DNA of 64,000 nucleotides from an uncultured Desulfobacter sp. (GCF_963664415.1 NZ_OY761445.1:1204501-1268500); one strand, 5' to 3'; shown: positions 1 to 8,767, counted from the first letter of the stretch. Program-made: numbers and translations. Notes: generated from the sequence alone by a model not told the origin.

Positions 1-216
1 GCAGCAGCGTTAGGACTTGTCCAGCGGATAACAGATAAGGGACAGCCTGCCGTGGATGATTATCTTAACTTTCTCAAACTCGGCGGATCCATGTTCCCCA
101 TTGATGAACTCAGGGTGGCGGGTGTGGACATGGCATCCAATACCCCTGTACAGGCCGCGGCATCCTATTTTGAATCACGGATCAGCGAACTGGAAACCCT
201 GTGGCAGTCAATGTAG
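1..216 (+). CDS. pepF: oligoendopeptidase F, C-terminal end (partial)
   Basis: The window opens inside this reading frame, so only the last 71 residues are visible. They read FLKLGGSMFPIDELR, then AGVDM, then a helix ending in ELETLWQSM. The pattern 'LKLGGS..PIDELR.AGVDM' is typical of the C-terminus of M3-family oligoendopeptidase F, a cytoplasmic zinc peptidase that cleaves short peptides. The catalytic HExxH motif lies upstream of the window and cannot be checked. The stop overlaps the start of the next gene by 16 bases, so the two are probably co-transcribed. Confidence 0.8.
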   Translation, partial: AAALGLVQRITDKGQPAVDDYLNFLKLGGSMFPIDELRVAGVDMASNTPVQAAASYFESRISELETLWQSM

Positions 217-968
217 AGCCGGCCATAGAACCCATTGGCGTAATCCATACCTGTTTCAAGGAAAAATTCGGCATCCCCCGGCAGCCCAACCTTGCGGACA
301 AGGCACCGGGGGTACTGGAATTTTTTCCTGAATTTGCAAGGCCGGAAGCTGTCAGAGGGCTTGAACAATTTTCCCATATCTGGCTGATTTTTGTATTTCA
401 CAAGGCGGTAAAAAAGGGAGGGAAATGGTCCGCCATGATACGCCCCCCGCGCCTTGGGGGGAATAAAAAGGTGGGCGTATTTGCCTCGCGCTCCCCTTTC
501 CGCCCCAACCCCATCGGTATGTCCTGTGTCCGGCTCGAAGACATTAAATCCACGGCCAAAGGGCCGGTGCTTCACCTGAACGGCGTGGATATCCTGGATC
601 AAACCCCTGTTTTGGACATCAAACCCTATCTGCCCTATTCAGACCGCCTGGACACAGCCCGGGACGGTTTTGCACCGGCACCGGACAACAAAATTTGCCG
701 GGTCAGTTTTTCCGACACGGCAGCAATCCAGATCAAGGAAAGGGAAAAGACCATACCCAATCTGCTGCCCATCATTACCCAGGTACTGGAAAATGATCCC
801 CGGCCCGCGTATTGCCGTGCCCGTTTTTCCAATATGAAAAGCGATACCCGGACTGATGTGCCGGAAAAAAGCCGGGTATACGGTATCCGGCTGTTTGACT
901 TTGATCTCAAATGGCAGGCAGCAGGCAATAAGATCCGTGTGCTTTGCCTGGACCCTGCATCAGACTGA
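201..968 (+). CDS. trmO: tRNA (N6-threonylcarbamoyladenosine-37 N6)-methyltransferase TrmO (TsaA)
   Basis: The 255-residue protein has the TsaA/TrmO fold. An N-terminal domain carries SRSPFRPNPIGMS (around residues 94-106) and LNGVDILDQTPVLDIKPY (around 125-142), the family's S-adenosylmethionine and substrate signatures. A smaller C-terminal domain contains DPRPAY and a closing beta region. TrmO uses SAM to methylate t6A at position 37 of threonine tRNA in the cytoplasm. The start is a GTG inside the end of pepF; no later start keeps the conserved IEPIGVI strand, so overlap-coupled translation is likely. Length is normal for the two-domain form. Confidence 0.9.
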   Translation: MAVNVEPAIEPIGVIHTCFKEKFGIPRQPNLADKAPGVLEFFPEFARPEAVRGLEQFSHIWLIFVFHKAVKKGGKWSAMIRPPRLGGNKKVGVFASRSPFRPNPIGMSCVRLEDIKSTAKGPVLHLNGVDILDQTPVLDIKPYLPYSDRLDTARDGFAPAPDNKICRVSFSDTAAIQIKEREKTIPNLLPIITQVLENDPRPAYCRARFSNMKSDTRTDVPEKSRVYGIRLFDFDLKWQAAGNKIRVLCLDPASD

Positions 969-997
969 CGGACAAAACGAACGATGAAAAACATTGT

Positions 998-1051
998 AAC
1001 CACGAAAACCACGGAATTCTATTTTCAGTGTCTTCCGTGATTTCCGTGGTT
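998..1051. repeat. imperfect inverted repeat before the DUF4405 gene
   Basis: Two 19-base arms (998-1016 and 1033-1051) pair at 17 of 19 positions around a 16-base loop. Each arm contains a 'CCACG' unit twice, so the arms are also internally repetitive. Repeats with accacg/ccgtgg arms recur between genes in many bacterial genomes, so this may be one copy of a dispersed extragenic element rather than a dedicated attenuator. It ends 31 bases before the next start codon and just upstream of its GGAGG ribosome site. Confidence 0.5.
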
Positions 1052-1082
1052 AAACTTTTTATATAGCCAGGAGGAACACGTT

Positions 1083-1913
1083 ATGAAACTGCGCAAAATT
1101 ACTTCGTTAACCATGTTGTTATCTTTTCTGCTGCTGATTGTCACCAGCATTGTCCTCTATGTTGTCCCCGAAGGACGGGTGGCCTACTGGTCTGACTGGC
1201 GCTTCATGGGATTAACCAAAACCCTTTGGGGGGATATTCATATCAACCTTGGTGTCTTGTTTCTTGTCTCAGGCCTTTTGCACCTGTACTATAACTGGAA
1301 ACCCATAGTCACCTATATGAAAAACAAGGCCAAAGAGCTTAAAATTTTTACCGCGAATTTTAATGTGGCCCTTATCCTCACGCTGTTTTTCACTTTTGGA
1401 ACCCTTTTTCATATCCCGCCAATGAGCACAATTCTTGACTTCAGTGCTTCTTTCAAGGACGCCGGGGCCCAAAAATACGGAGAACCGCCTTATGGACATG
1501 CGGAGCTTTCCTCTCTGAAAATGTTTGCCAAACGCACCGGTCTTGACCTTGACGTGATGAAACAACAGCTTCAAAAATCAGGTATGACATTTGATGACGA
1601 ATCCTGGACTCTGCTTGACATTGCCCGGGCAAACCACTGCACCCCCAAAGATGTATATGTGGCCATGCTGCCGCCTGAAGATACAGCCCAGGCCAACGTT
1701 TTTCCAGACCAACCTTTTCCCGGCATCGGAAGAATGCGTTTAAAGGACCTATGCACCCAGTACAACTTGGATACAGAAAAAATTATCAGCGGCCTTGGGG
1801 CGAGACAGATTGAGGCGGAGCCGGATCAAACCATCAAGGAAATTGCCCAGGCCAAAGGAATGGAACCCCAGACACTGTTTGAAGTCATTCACGAGGTGGT
1901 TACCTCCCTGTAA
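1083..1913 (+). CDS. DUF4405 (cytochrome b-like) membrane protein
   Basis: A 276-residue protein whose first 115 residues form a three-helix membrane module (helices near 8-28, 52-72 and 93-112) matching the DUF4405 family, which resembles cytochrome b / formate dehydrogenase gamma helices. Histidines at 53, 67 and 110 lie in or at the helices and could bind haem; this is inferred. The remaining soluble part has two degenerate copies of a small helical unit (SLKMFAKRTGLDLD..., then RLKDLCTQYNLDTEKI... and IKEIAQAKGMEPQTLFEVI) of the kind seen with such proteins in sulfate reducers. The start follows a good ribosome site (aggagg). It is a single-gene unit ended by the palindrome directly downstream. 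Confidence 0.75.
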   Translation: MKLRKITSLTMLLSFLLLIVTSIVLYVVPEGRVAYWSDWRFMGLTKTLWGDIHINLGVLFLVSGLLHLYYNWKPIVTYMKNKAKELKIFTANFNVALILTLFFTFGTLFHIPPMSTILDFSASFKDAGAQKYGEPPYGHAELSSLKMFAKRTGLDLDVMKQQLQKSGMTFDDESWTLLDIARANHCTPKDVYVAMLPPEDTAQANVFPDQPFPGIGRMRLKDLCTQYNLDTEKIISGLGARQIEAEPDQTIKEIAQAKGMEPQTLFEVIHEVVTSL

Positions 1914-1922
1914 AATTATATA

Positions 1923-1990
1923 ATACCTCCCAAAAGTAAAAGGGGCGCGACCGGATATCCGGTCGCGCCCCTTTTACTTTTGGGAGGTAT
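1923..1990. terminator. perfect 68-bp palindrome, probable bidirectional terminator
   Basis: Two exactly complementary 34-base arms meet at 1956/1957 with no spacer. The GC-rich core (gggcgcgaccgg and its complement) is followed on each strand by ccccttttactttt. It lies nine bases after the DUF4405 stop. In RNA the central bases would form a tight loop on a very long stem with a U-rich segment inside the descending arm. Termination is the likeliest role, but the perfect symmetry is unusual. Confidence 0.7.
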
Positions 1991-2073
1991 CGTTTGAGAC
2001 CGGGTATCTGATCTCATTAAAAATCAGCTCTAAAAATAAAGCACCCCAAAAAACAGTTCTGATGGAAAGACTA

Positions 2074-2099
2074 ATTAGTATTTTTATATAATTACTAAT
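2074..2099. promoter_or_regulatory. AT-rich inverted repeat upstream of the TonB receptor (possible operator)
   Basis: The heptamers attagta and tactaat (2074-2080 and 2093-2099) face each other across 12 AT-rich bases, about 75 bases before the receptor start. An iron- or metal-responsive operator would be expected in this place for a TonB receptor, but the sequence is not a canonical Fur box, so the assignment is tentative. Confidence 0.25.
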
Positions 2100-2175
2100 G
2101 AGACTAACTTTTTATATTGACAACAATAATATCAGCCAATATAAACTCACTAAACAAAAGAAAAGGAGGAAAAAA

Positions 2176-4056
2176 TTGAAAACCAAAATGCAGATCATGG
2201 GATTATTGATTCTACTGTTTCCACTACCACTCTGGGCTGAAGTGAATATTGGTCCAACGGTGGTCACCGCCACCATGTCGGAAAAAACTCTGGAAGAAGC
2301 GCCGGGATCGGTTCAGGTTATAACCGACCTGGAAATCGAAGAGATGGGGGCGACTTGCGTGAACGAAGTTTTGGAACAGGCCACGGGGCTCATGGTGTCC
2401 GAGGCGTCCGGCCGGGCCAAAACCGCTAATATCAGGGGAACAGGAACCAAAAGAAGTCTGGTGCTCATTGACGGTCGGCGGTTGGCAGCCGGCTACAAAA
2501 ACTTTACCAGCACCGACCAAATACCGGTAACCATGATCCAGAGGATCGAAATTGTTCGGGGACCCAGCTCGGCCATATACGGCAGTGATACCATCGGCGG
2601 CGTGGTAAACATCATCACCAAAAAGGCGCCGGATAAATCGTCAGGCGAAGTAACCATCCGGTACAAAAGTCACCTGGATAAAGATTCCGACGCCGGCATG
2701 GGCTCGGCCTTGGTAGGGTCTACACTGGGAAAAACATCTTTCATACTGTCCGGTTCCACCCAGAACATTGGCGGCTGGGATGATGACGGTGCCAGTCCTG
2801 ATGATGGTGATGATAAGGATCTGAATTCCGCAGCAGGACGGGTTTCCTACGCACTGACCGATGCATCGAATCTAAGCGCGGGATTTGAATATTTTGATCT
2901 GGAACGCCAAGGGGAGCGGTTTTACCAGGGCCAGAGCCGAGAACGAAATGCCCAAGACCAGCGGCTCAATTACTTCCTGGCTTACAACAATCAGATCACA
3001 GACGACGGCAATCTATTGGTCCGGGCCTACCGTTCCGAGCATGAAAATAAAATGCAGTTTTCACCCACAGCACCCGTTACCAACGAAGAGGATGCCGAAC
3101 GTTGGCTGAATCAGGTCGAGGCAAGGTATACCGGCCCGATTATGGGCAACCATCTTTTGAGCATTGGCGCCGAATTTAGGCAGGAAGGCCGTGAAGACAG
3201 TACAGGTGCGGATAATGACCTGGACAACACCAGTGTGTTTATCCAGGATGAATTCGAACTCTTCTCTTCGTTATATTTTACGGCCGGATTGCGCTATGAC
3301 GATCATTCCGAATTTGGAGGCCAATTTTCGCCCAAGGCATCTCTGGTCTATGGCATTTTTGATGACCTCAGACTCAAAGCCTCCATCGGCAAAGGATTTC
3401 GAGCACCATCCATTTCAGAACTGTTTGTTACCTCCTACCGTAACAAGGCAAAATATGTGTACAGTCCCAACCCGGATCTTGATCCCGAAGAGTCTTTCTC
3501 TTATGAGATCGGAATTGAAGGGGAAAAAGGCCCTTTTTCGGGCGGTGTCACCGCATTTATAAATGATATCGACAATATGATTGACGCACAGTTGATAGGC
3601 ACCACAGGTTCCGGAAACAATAAAACAACCTATTACCAATATCAGAACATTGACGAAGCCCGCACCCAAGGCATTGAAGCCCGGGCAGACATTGAACTTA
3701 CCCGGCACTTGAGTACCGGGGCCAGTGTCACCTGGCTGGACACGGAAAATAAGGAAACCGGTGAAGAACTGGCCGGCACCTCGGATATAAAAGCCGTTTT
3801 CAGGCTGACCTATTACCACCCGGACTACAAATTCCGTGCGGCAACCCGCATCAAGTATATCGGCGACCAGCATGAATTAGATGGCGAAGACAAAAACGAA
3901 TATGTCACTGTTAATCTTTATTTTGCCAAGGATTTTTCGAACCGGATACGGGTATTTGCCGGTATTGACAACCTGTTAAATGAAAAAAAAGCATATGATG
4001 GTGTGACCGGGCGCATTCCCATTTTCCCGGTTTTTAAAACGGACTATCCTCTTTAG
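2176..4056 (+). pseudogene. TonB-dependent outer-membrane receptor, 3' end cut off by an insertion sequence
   Basis: The start is probably a TTG at 2176: AGGAGGA sits five bases upstream and the next residues form a signal peptide ending in PLPLWA before the mature EVNIGPTVVTATMSEKTL TonB box/plug region. The plug contains SLVLIDGRRL, RIEIVRGPSSAIYGSDTIGG and VVNIITKK. The 22-strand barrel follows, with the conserved KGFRAPSISEL segment. Size and architecture fit a BtuB/CirA-type receptor for corrinoids, metals or siderophores. After 'NLLNEKKAYDGVT' the frame enters the insertion sequence at 4009 and ends with foreign residues ending in DYPL. The final beta strand, including the terminal aromatic residue recognised by the BAM complex, is displaced to 5536-5591. 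The gene was probably functional with the downstream binding-protein fusion before the insertion. Confidence 0.9.
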
Positions 4057-5535
4057 CAAAAAGAAGTTATGCTTCCCCTCGATTATCAACTGATGAGGAA
4101 GAAAATAGTATGAAACTCAAAAAGGCTGAATCCTGCGAAACGGTAGAAGAAATATATGAATTATTGAAACAGCTGGACAAAGAGAAACGGCTAATTCGCA
4201 GTCCGGAAGAACTCATTCAGGTTGAACAAGAAATTTTAAGCTATACCAATCGTTTAGCCGCGTTGATGCTAAAAAAAAAAGTCCAAACCAGTATAAACTC
4301 TCCGGAGCATAACGAACAAGAAAGAGAGTTGGTGCGTAGCTGGCCTGGCCGAATGAAAAGTGAAGGGTTTGAGACAGTTCAAATTCAAACCAGCTCAGGT
4401 TGCACGATCCCAATCCATGTTCGATACTATCGAAGAGCCTGTGACCGTCGAAATGGCAAAAGATATAAGGGCTTGTATGCTGCTTTGGCTTTGCTCGGGA
4501 TTCATGATCGATGTACACCAATCTTGGCGGCGATGGTCAGCGCCTGGTCCGCGTTACTGAGCTCATTTGAGGAAGTACGTCAGGTCCTTTGTGATCATGG
4601 CACTATCCTGGATGTTAAGGTGATCCGGAAACTGGCCTACCGCTACGCAGAACGAGCACGGGTGGTACAGCAAATGGGTCTGCTCCCCTTAAATGAAGAG
4701 GACAACCTTCAAGGTCGTCGGGTTGTCATAAGCACCGATGGTGGCCGGACTCGATTGCGGGAAAAAAAGCGAGGTCCCCGGACAGCCAAAGGAAGAACCA
4801 GATATCATGGGGCCTGGAGAGAACCCAAGCTGTTGATTATTTATGTCGTCGATGCCCATGGGAAACAGGAAAAAAGCTTTGCCCCATTTATTGATGGCGG
4901 TTTTAATGGGCCTGATGGCTTGTTTCTGCTGCTGAAGGGCTATTTGAAGTCTCTTTGCATCCAAAAAGCAGACAAGGTGTTGTTTGTTGCGGACGGGGCT
5001 CATTGGATATGGAATCGAGTCCCTGGTCTGATCAAGGCACTGGGGTTGAATCCGGAGAGTGTGCATGAACTCCTTGATTTTTATCATGCAGTAGAGCATC
5101 TGGGAAAGGTTGCAGGATTACGAAAAAACTGGTCAGCCAAAAAACGTAAAGCCTGGGTCTCAAAACAGCGACGGTTTTTGCTAAAAGGTGAATCGGCAAC
5201 GGTCGTACAAGAAGTACAGGCTCTTTGTCGAGGCCGGAACAGCAAAGCCATAAAGACAGAACGGGATTATTTTGTACGTAATAGGCACCGTCTTGCTTTC
5301 CCAACGGTAAAGGCATTGAATTTGCCGATTGGCAGTGGTGCGATTGAAAGTTCGATTCGAAGAGTTGTCAATTTGAGACTCAAGGGTCCCTGCATTTTTT
5401 GGTATAAAGAAAATGCGGAGAAAATGCTCATGCTGCGCTCATACTATAAATCGGGACGATGGAACTGTCTGAAACAAATGGCCAATTCACATATCTCATT
5501 GTTAGCTGCATAACCGTGAAAATGGGAATGCGCCC
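4009..5535 (+). mobile_element. 1527-bp insertion sequence with 18-bp perfect terminal repeats
   Basis: The ends are exact inverted repeats, gggcgcattcccattttc at 4009-4026 and its complement at 5518-5535. The octamer gtgtgacc is present on both sides (4001-4008 and 5536-5543) as the target-site duplication. Removing the element and one octamer restores the receptor frame. One transposase gene fills the element. Size, end sequence GGG, single long gene and 8-bp duplication are compatible with ISKra4-like or ISLre2-like elements; family placement is uncertain. Identical ends and an intact gene suggest recent insertion. Confidence 0.92.
4110..5513 (+). CDS. transposase of the receptor-disrupting insertion sequence
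   Basis: A 467-residue protein with an N-terminal helical region and a basic zinc-free segment (RYYRRACDRRNGKRYKG near 107-123). The DDE-type catalytic core has acidic motifs VVISTDGGRTRL (around 203), VLFVADGAHWIWN (around 290) and the E-bearing LPIGSGAIESSIRR (around 400). A DFYHAVEHLG segment before the last motif is typical of ISKra4/UPF0236-type transposases. The frame is complete with no internal stops, so the element may still be active. The family name is a pattern-based judgement and could be wrong; the transposase role is secure from position between inverted repeats. Confidence 0.85.
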   Translation: MKLKKAESCETVEEIYELLKQLDKEKRLIRSPEELIQVEQEILSYTNRLAALMLKKKVQTSINSPEHNEQERELVRSWPGRMKSEGFETVQIQTSSGCTIPIHVRYYRRACDRRNGKRYKGLYAALALLGIHDRCTPILAAMVSAWSALLSSFEEVRQVLCDHGTILDVKVIRKLAYRYAERARVVQQMGLLPLNEEDNLQGRRVVISTDGGRTRLREKKRGPRTAKGRTRYHGAWREPKLLIIYVVDAHGKQEKSFAPFIDGGFNGPDGLFLLLKGYLKSLCIQKADKVLFVADGAHWIWNRVPGLIKALGLNPESVHELLDFYHAVEHLGKVAGLRKNWSAKKRKAWVSKQRRFLLKGESATVVQEVQALCRGRNSKAIKTERDYFVRNRHRLAFPTVKALNLPIGSGAIESSIRRVVNLRLKGPCIFWYKENAEKMLMLRSYYKSGRWNCLKQMANSHISLLAA

Positions 5536-5591
5536 GTGTGACCTATGTGGAACCTGCCAGTGCCTATACAGGATGTAGCATCCGATTTTAA
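5536..5591 (+). pseudogene. orphaned last beta strand of the interrupted TonB receptor
   Basis: Immediately after the insertion sequence, the frame gtgtgacc-tat-gtg-gaa encodes VTYVEPASAYTGCSIRF followed by TAA. Joined to the upstream part it gives '...KKAYDGVT-YVEPASAYTGCSIRF', a normal receptor C-terminus ending in phenylalanine. It has no start of its own and is not expected to be translated. Confidence 0.85.
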
Positions 5592-5648
5592 ATCATAACA
5601 TTCTGGTTTAACAGTACATATTTTTTTTATTCTTGCTGTAAGGAGAAC

Positions 5649-7157
5649 ATGATTATGCCCGAAAAAATGGCGAAACTATTTATTATCACCTCTTTATTTT
5701 TTCTTTTATTTTGCTGCATTGAAGGACTGCTGTTTCCTTTAAAATTTCAGCTTAAATCAATTTGCTCAACCATATTTCATATCCCCGGGGACCAGATAAA
5801 GGCGTTTTTCGGTTATTTTGTGGCCAAAATTCACACCCATGTCGGTCTGATTGGCTGGCTGAGTGCTTCACTCATGGGAATTTTGTATTACCTTGCCCCG
5901 AAAATCAGCGGCCGACAGCACTATTTTTCCTGGGCTGCCTGGGGAAACTGGGGATGCCACACCGCCGGTGTATTGGTTTTAATTGTCGGGTTTCATATGA
6001 TCGGGATTCTGGGCCTGGCATCTGGATTTGCCCCGGGGTCCGAAGAATTCAGGGCCGCATCCGATTTGGGCAAACAGGTGGTTATTGTTGGCGGTGTTTT
6101 AATTTTAGTCTCTATTTTGCTGTTCAGTCTAAACATGCTTCGGACCCTGCTGGTCAAACTTAAGGCAACCCCTTCGACCGAAACATTAAATAATCCCGTC
6201 CATAAAAAACTTGCCACGGCCACAGCCCTTCTGGCCGCAGGTATGTTCCTTTTCAATACCGCACCCTGCATGGCATCTGCCACGCCCGTACCGGAAAAAG
6301 CAGATGTTATCATCATCGGCGACCGGCTTGTGGATATTGCCTACAATCTTGGGGTATTGCCGGCAGCCATGTCAGTGCGCTGCTCCCTATGGCCGTTGTG
6401 CGACACCTTTAAAACCACCAGTCAGGTTCTGGGCTGCCCCAACTGTCTGCAAAAGAAAAAAGCCAAACCATTAATCGATTTTGCCAACGCCCATCAGATC
6501 AAAAAAGTGATCATTGAAAAAGGCAATCCTTTCTGCGCCCTGGTACCGGAACTGCACCCGGAAAAAATCGCGGGTTTGCTTGAAACCCATGGATTATCCG
6601 TAACGATTGTTGAATATTCCCATGACCTGAATAAAACCGTTAACCGGATGGCGGCCCTTTTAGGCAAAGAAGACAAAGCCCAAACGCTTCTGGACGACTA
6701 TGAAAAAAACCTGGCAAAGGTAAAGAAAAATATAGAAAAAAAGAATTTTGCAAAACGGGTGGTGATTCTTAACGGTGTATTCCAGGCATCTTCCGGTAAA
6801 TCCTTTTTACGGGTGGAAAGTCCGGGTGGATATGCCGATCAATTCCTTTTGTCTGCACTGAAAAGTACCAACGTCGGCAATGAAATGGTAAAACCTGAAA
6901 AAAAGACGTCCAAAGGCCATTATTCCATCCGCAAGCTCGACAGTTTAGTTGCAGCTGCCCCTGATGCCATAATCGTTACAGGAGACGGGTTCGCCGTCCA
7001 AAAGGCACTGTCCCGGGCAATAGTTCAAAACCTGGATCTGGCCAACATTCCGGCAATAAAAAACCAGGCCGTTTACAACCTGCCTGGCTTTGTCCAGTCC
7101 AGCCTCATTGAGTATCCTTCAATTCTTTCCCAATGGGCCTTTGTGCTGGCGCGTTGA
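5649..7157 (+). CDS. fusion: multi-helix haem-copper-oxidase-like membrane module + TroA/BtuF-type substrate-binding domain
   Basis: A 502-residue protein starting five bases after GGAG. Residues 10-30, about 63-83, 104-125 and 145-165 are hydrophobic helices. The second carries IHTHVGLIGWLSASLMG followed by YYLAP, which resembles helix starts of haem-copper oxidase/NorB subunit I, but only about four helices are present, so oxidase activity is unlikely. A fifth hydrophobic stretch (about 190-207) looks like an internal signal sequence that exports the C-terminal half. Residues 217-502 form a two-lobed binding domain (DVIIIGDRLVDIAYNLGVLP..., linking helix LLDDYEKNLAKVKK, closing strand AVYNLPGFVQ) of the TroA/BtuF type. 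It has five cysteines around the expected ligand site (245, 251, 263, 266, 296). It lies directly downstream of a TonB receptor with no intervening promoter obvious, so a role in periplasmic capture of a metal, metallophore or corrinoid is inferred. No ABC permease or ATPase is nearby. I do not recognise a named family for the whole protein. Confidence 0.75.
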   Translation: MIMPEKMAKLFIITSLFFLLFCCIEGLLFPLKFQLKSICSTIFHIPGDQIKAFFGYFVAKIHTHVGLIGWLSASLMGILYYLAPKISGRQHYFSWAAWGNWGCHTAGVLVLIVGFHMIGILGLASGFAPGSEEFRAASDLGKQVVIVGGVLILVSILLFSLNMLRTLLVKLKATPSTETLNNPVHKKLATATALLAAGMFLFNTAPCMASATPVPEKADVIIIGDRLVDIAYNLGVLPAAMSVRCSLWPLCDTFKTTSQVLGCPNCLQKKKAKPLIDFANAHQIKKVIIEKGNPFCALVPELHPEKIAGLLETHGLSVTIVEYSHDLNKTVNRMAALLGKEDKAQTLLDDYEKNLAKVKKNIEKKNFAKRVVILNGVFQASSGKSFLRVESPGGYADQFLLSALKSTNVGNEMVKPEKKTSKGHYSIRKLDSLVAAAPDAIIVTGDGFAVQKALSRAIVQNLDLANIPAIKNQAVYNLPGFVQSSLIEYPSILSQWAFVLAR

Positions 7158-7203
7158 ACCCGGTATGACATCTGCAGGGCGGCGGCACCGCCCTGCAATC
7201 CGG

Positions 7204-7899
7204 TCATTTTTTGATCAGGAAATTAGCCGTGTTTGACTGCCCAGTCCGGCACCATGGATAAATCAATCCCCCAAAGCAGCGGCAACAAATAAACACCAAA
7301 AGACTGGCCCCATCAAGGGCCCCCAATTGGCCGGCAATATAAGTGGCCAGTTCAGTCTTGGTAAATCCGTTGGCAATGGCAAGCCCCCCACCAAAAAGCA
7401 AAATGACATCCCAGGGAATTCTAACTGCGGTTTGCCAGTCAAGAAGGAACGTTCTTTTATTAAAATCCACAGGAATGCAAAAAAGTAGCAGCGCGCCCAT
7501 GATACCGATGGTCGCATCACTGATATAACTGAAATGGGGCATGATCTCATGCATGAAAGCCGCCTTTGCCAAAAAGCCCCGGGACAGCCAGAATATGGCC
7601 ATAAGGCATCCCACAGCCACAATCTTTTTTTCGGCACCTGACATGGGACCAAGTTTTCTAATCTCGTCATCGATAATGGTGGCCACACCACCTACGGATG
7701 CAGCATAGGCAATACCCAGCGTCAGGCCCCGGCCAAAATTAAACTCCGGGCTGACTTCCACACACACATATCTCAAATCATCGGAGGTCAACCCGGTCAC
7801 CTGGTTGATGACCGCCAACCCGATGGGCACCATCATCATGGCTGTGGCAGTGTTGGAAACCCACATGGACAAAAAGGCCGTAGCGACCCTTACTTCATT
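7204..7899 (-). pseudogene. decayed SLC13/DASS-type anion symporter
   Basis: The readable frame contains VATAFLSMWVSNTATAMM, the first SNT anion/sodium-binding hairpin of the DASS family. It then has SVGGVATI fused directly to DDEIRKLGPMSGAEKK, skipping about 60 residues that normally follow (TPPN loop and next helix). Later helices IPWDVILLFGGGLAIANGF are preserved. A degraded second SNT hairpin (SNTANF) sits next to the stop, the residues around it read in the wrong frame (FICCRCFGG), and the last helices are missing. The 5' part of the gene is absent; the frame is closed by a stop at 7912-7914 with no start. Intact relatives have about 450-500 residues. It is a non-functional remnant. Confidence 0.75.
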
Positions 7900-7924
7900 G
7901 TAAATTATTATCTAACAACAAGGA

Positions 7925-8767
7925 TCAGGTTTTAGGACTGTAATGACGCTTCAACCAGGACCCCAGCCCGTCAAGGCCGGGAAACAGTACACGTTCCGTG
8001 ATATTGCACAAATCCAGTTTATCCCGGCATTCCCATTTCAAGTCCGCCGGTATAATAATACGCTGGAAACAATCTGAATGAATATTCAGCCAGTCATCAA
8101 TCATGCGGCTGGGATTGGGCATGACAGAAAAGAGAGCATACTGGTTCACGATGCGCTCGTCAATGGATGGCGGCTCAAAAAAAAGCAGGAACTCCTCGGA
8201 CCGCCCCAGGGCATCAAATTGAGTTAAGGTTTCAACATACTGATGAAAGGTTTTTTCCCCTGCGTGGCAGTCCGGCCTTTCCTGGCCGATGCTTGTGAGC
8301 AGCTCCACAGTAAACGCCTGGGCGCCTTCTGCGGTCAGTTGGCCCTTAAGCTCCGGCGGCAGCAACTCATGAGCCTGTTCATAGTTTACCCGCCATATCA
8401 CCCCGTCCAAATCAAACCGTTCAATATTGGCCAAGGCAAAATGAAGGGCAATATAAGGCGAATAGGTCCAGTCCAAGAGGCGGGTGGGCAGGCCATGGTG
8501 CTGGGCTACGGCCAAAAGGTGCCAGAAGGAATCGGGATCTTCGCGCCCCTGGGCCCGGGAATATTTACGGAAATTACGCAGAAGATGCTTTTCAAGGGTC
8601 CAGAACGGCCCGCCCAAACGCATCAAAGAAGTTTCCAGGCGGTAGGATTCATCGGAGAGTCCCCGGTATACAAAAGGAGGCCGATACCTTTGGATGGCAT
8701 CATTCCAGGCACCCTTGAACAATTCGTCCTGGAGCATGCCCCAGGAATCGACGATGATGTCCGGCAT
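7925..8767 (-). CDS. FRG-domain protein
   Basis: A 280-residue soluble protein. FVYRGLSDESYRLETSLMR (about 32-50) contains the Phe-Arg-Gly-type signature and QHHGLPTRLLDW (about 109-120) the second conserved block of the FRG domain, followed by SPYIALHFAL. FRG domains occur alone or in toxins and defence proteins, and the biochemical activity is unknown. The start is an ATG preceded by a G-rich run and GGAG. No antitoxin, nuclease or other defence gene is adjacent: a dead transporter lies downstream and DUF523 upstream on the same strand, 53 bases away. Length is typical for a stand-alone FRG protein. Confidence 0.8.
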   Translation of the reverse strand: MPDIIVDSWGMLQDELFKGAWNDAIQRYRPPFVYRGLSDESYRLETSLMRLGGPFWTLEKHLLRNFRKYSRAQGREDPDSFWHLLAVAQHHGLPTRLLDWTYSPYIALHFALANIERFDLDGVIWRVNYEQAHELLPPELKGQLTAEGAQAFTVELLTSIGQERPDCHAGEKTFHQYVETLTQFDALGRSEEFLLFFEPPSIDERIVNQYALFSVMPNPSRMIDDWLNIHSDCFQRIIIPADLKWECRDKLDLCNITERVLFPGLDGLGSWLKRHYSPKT

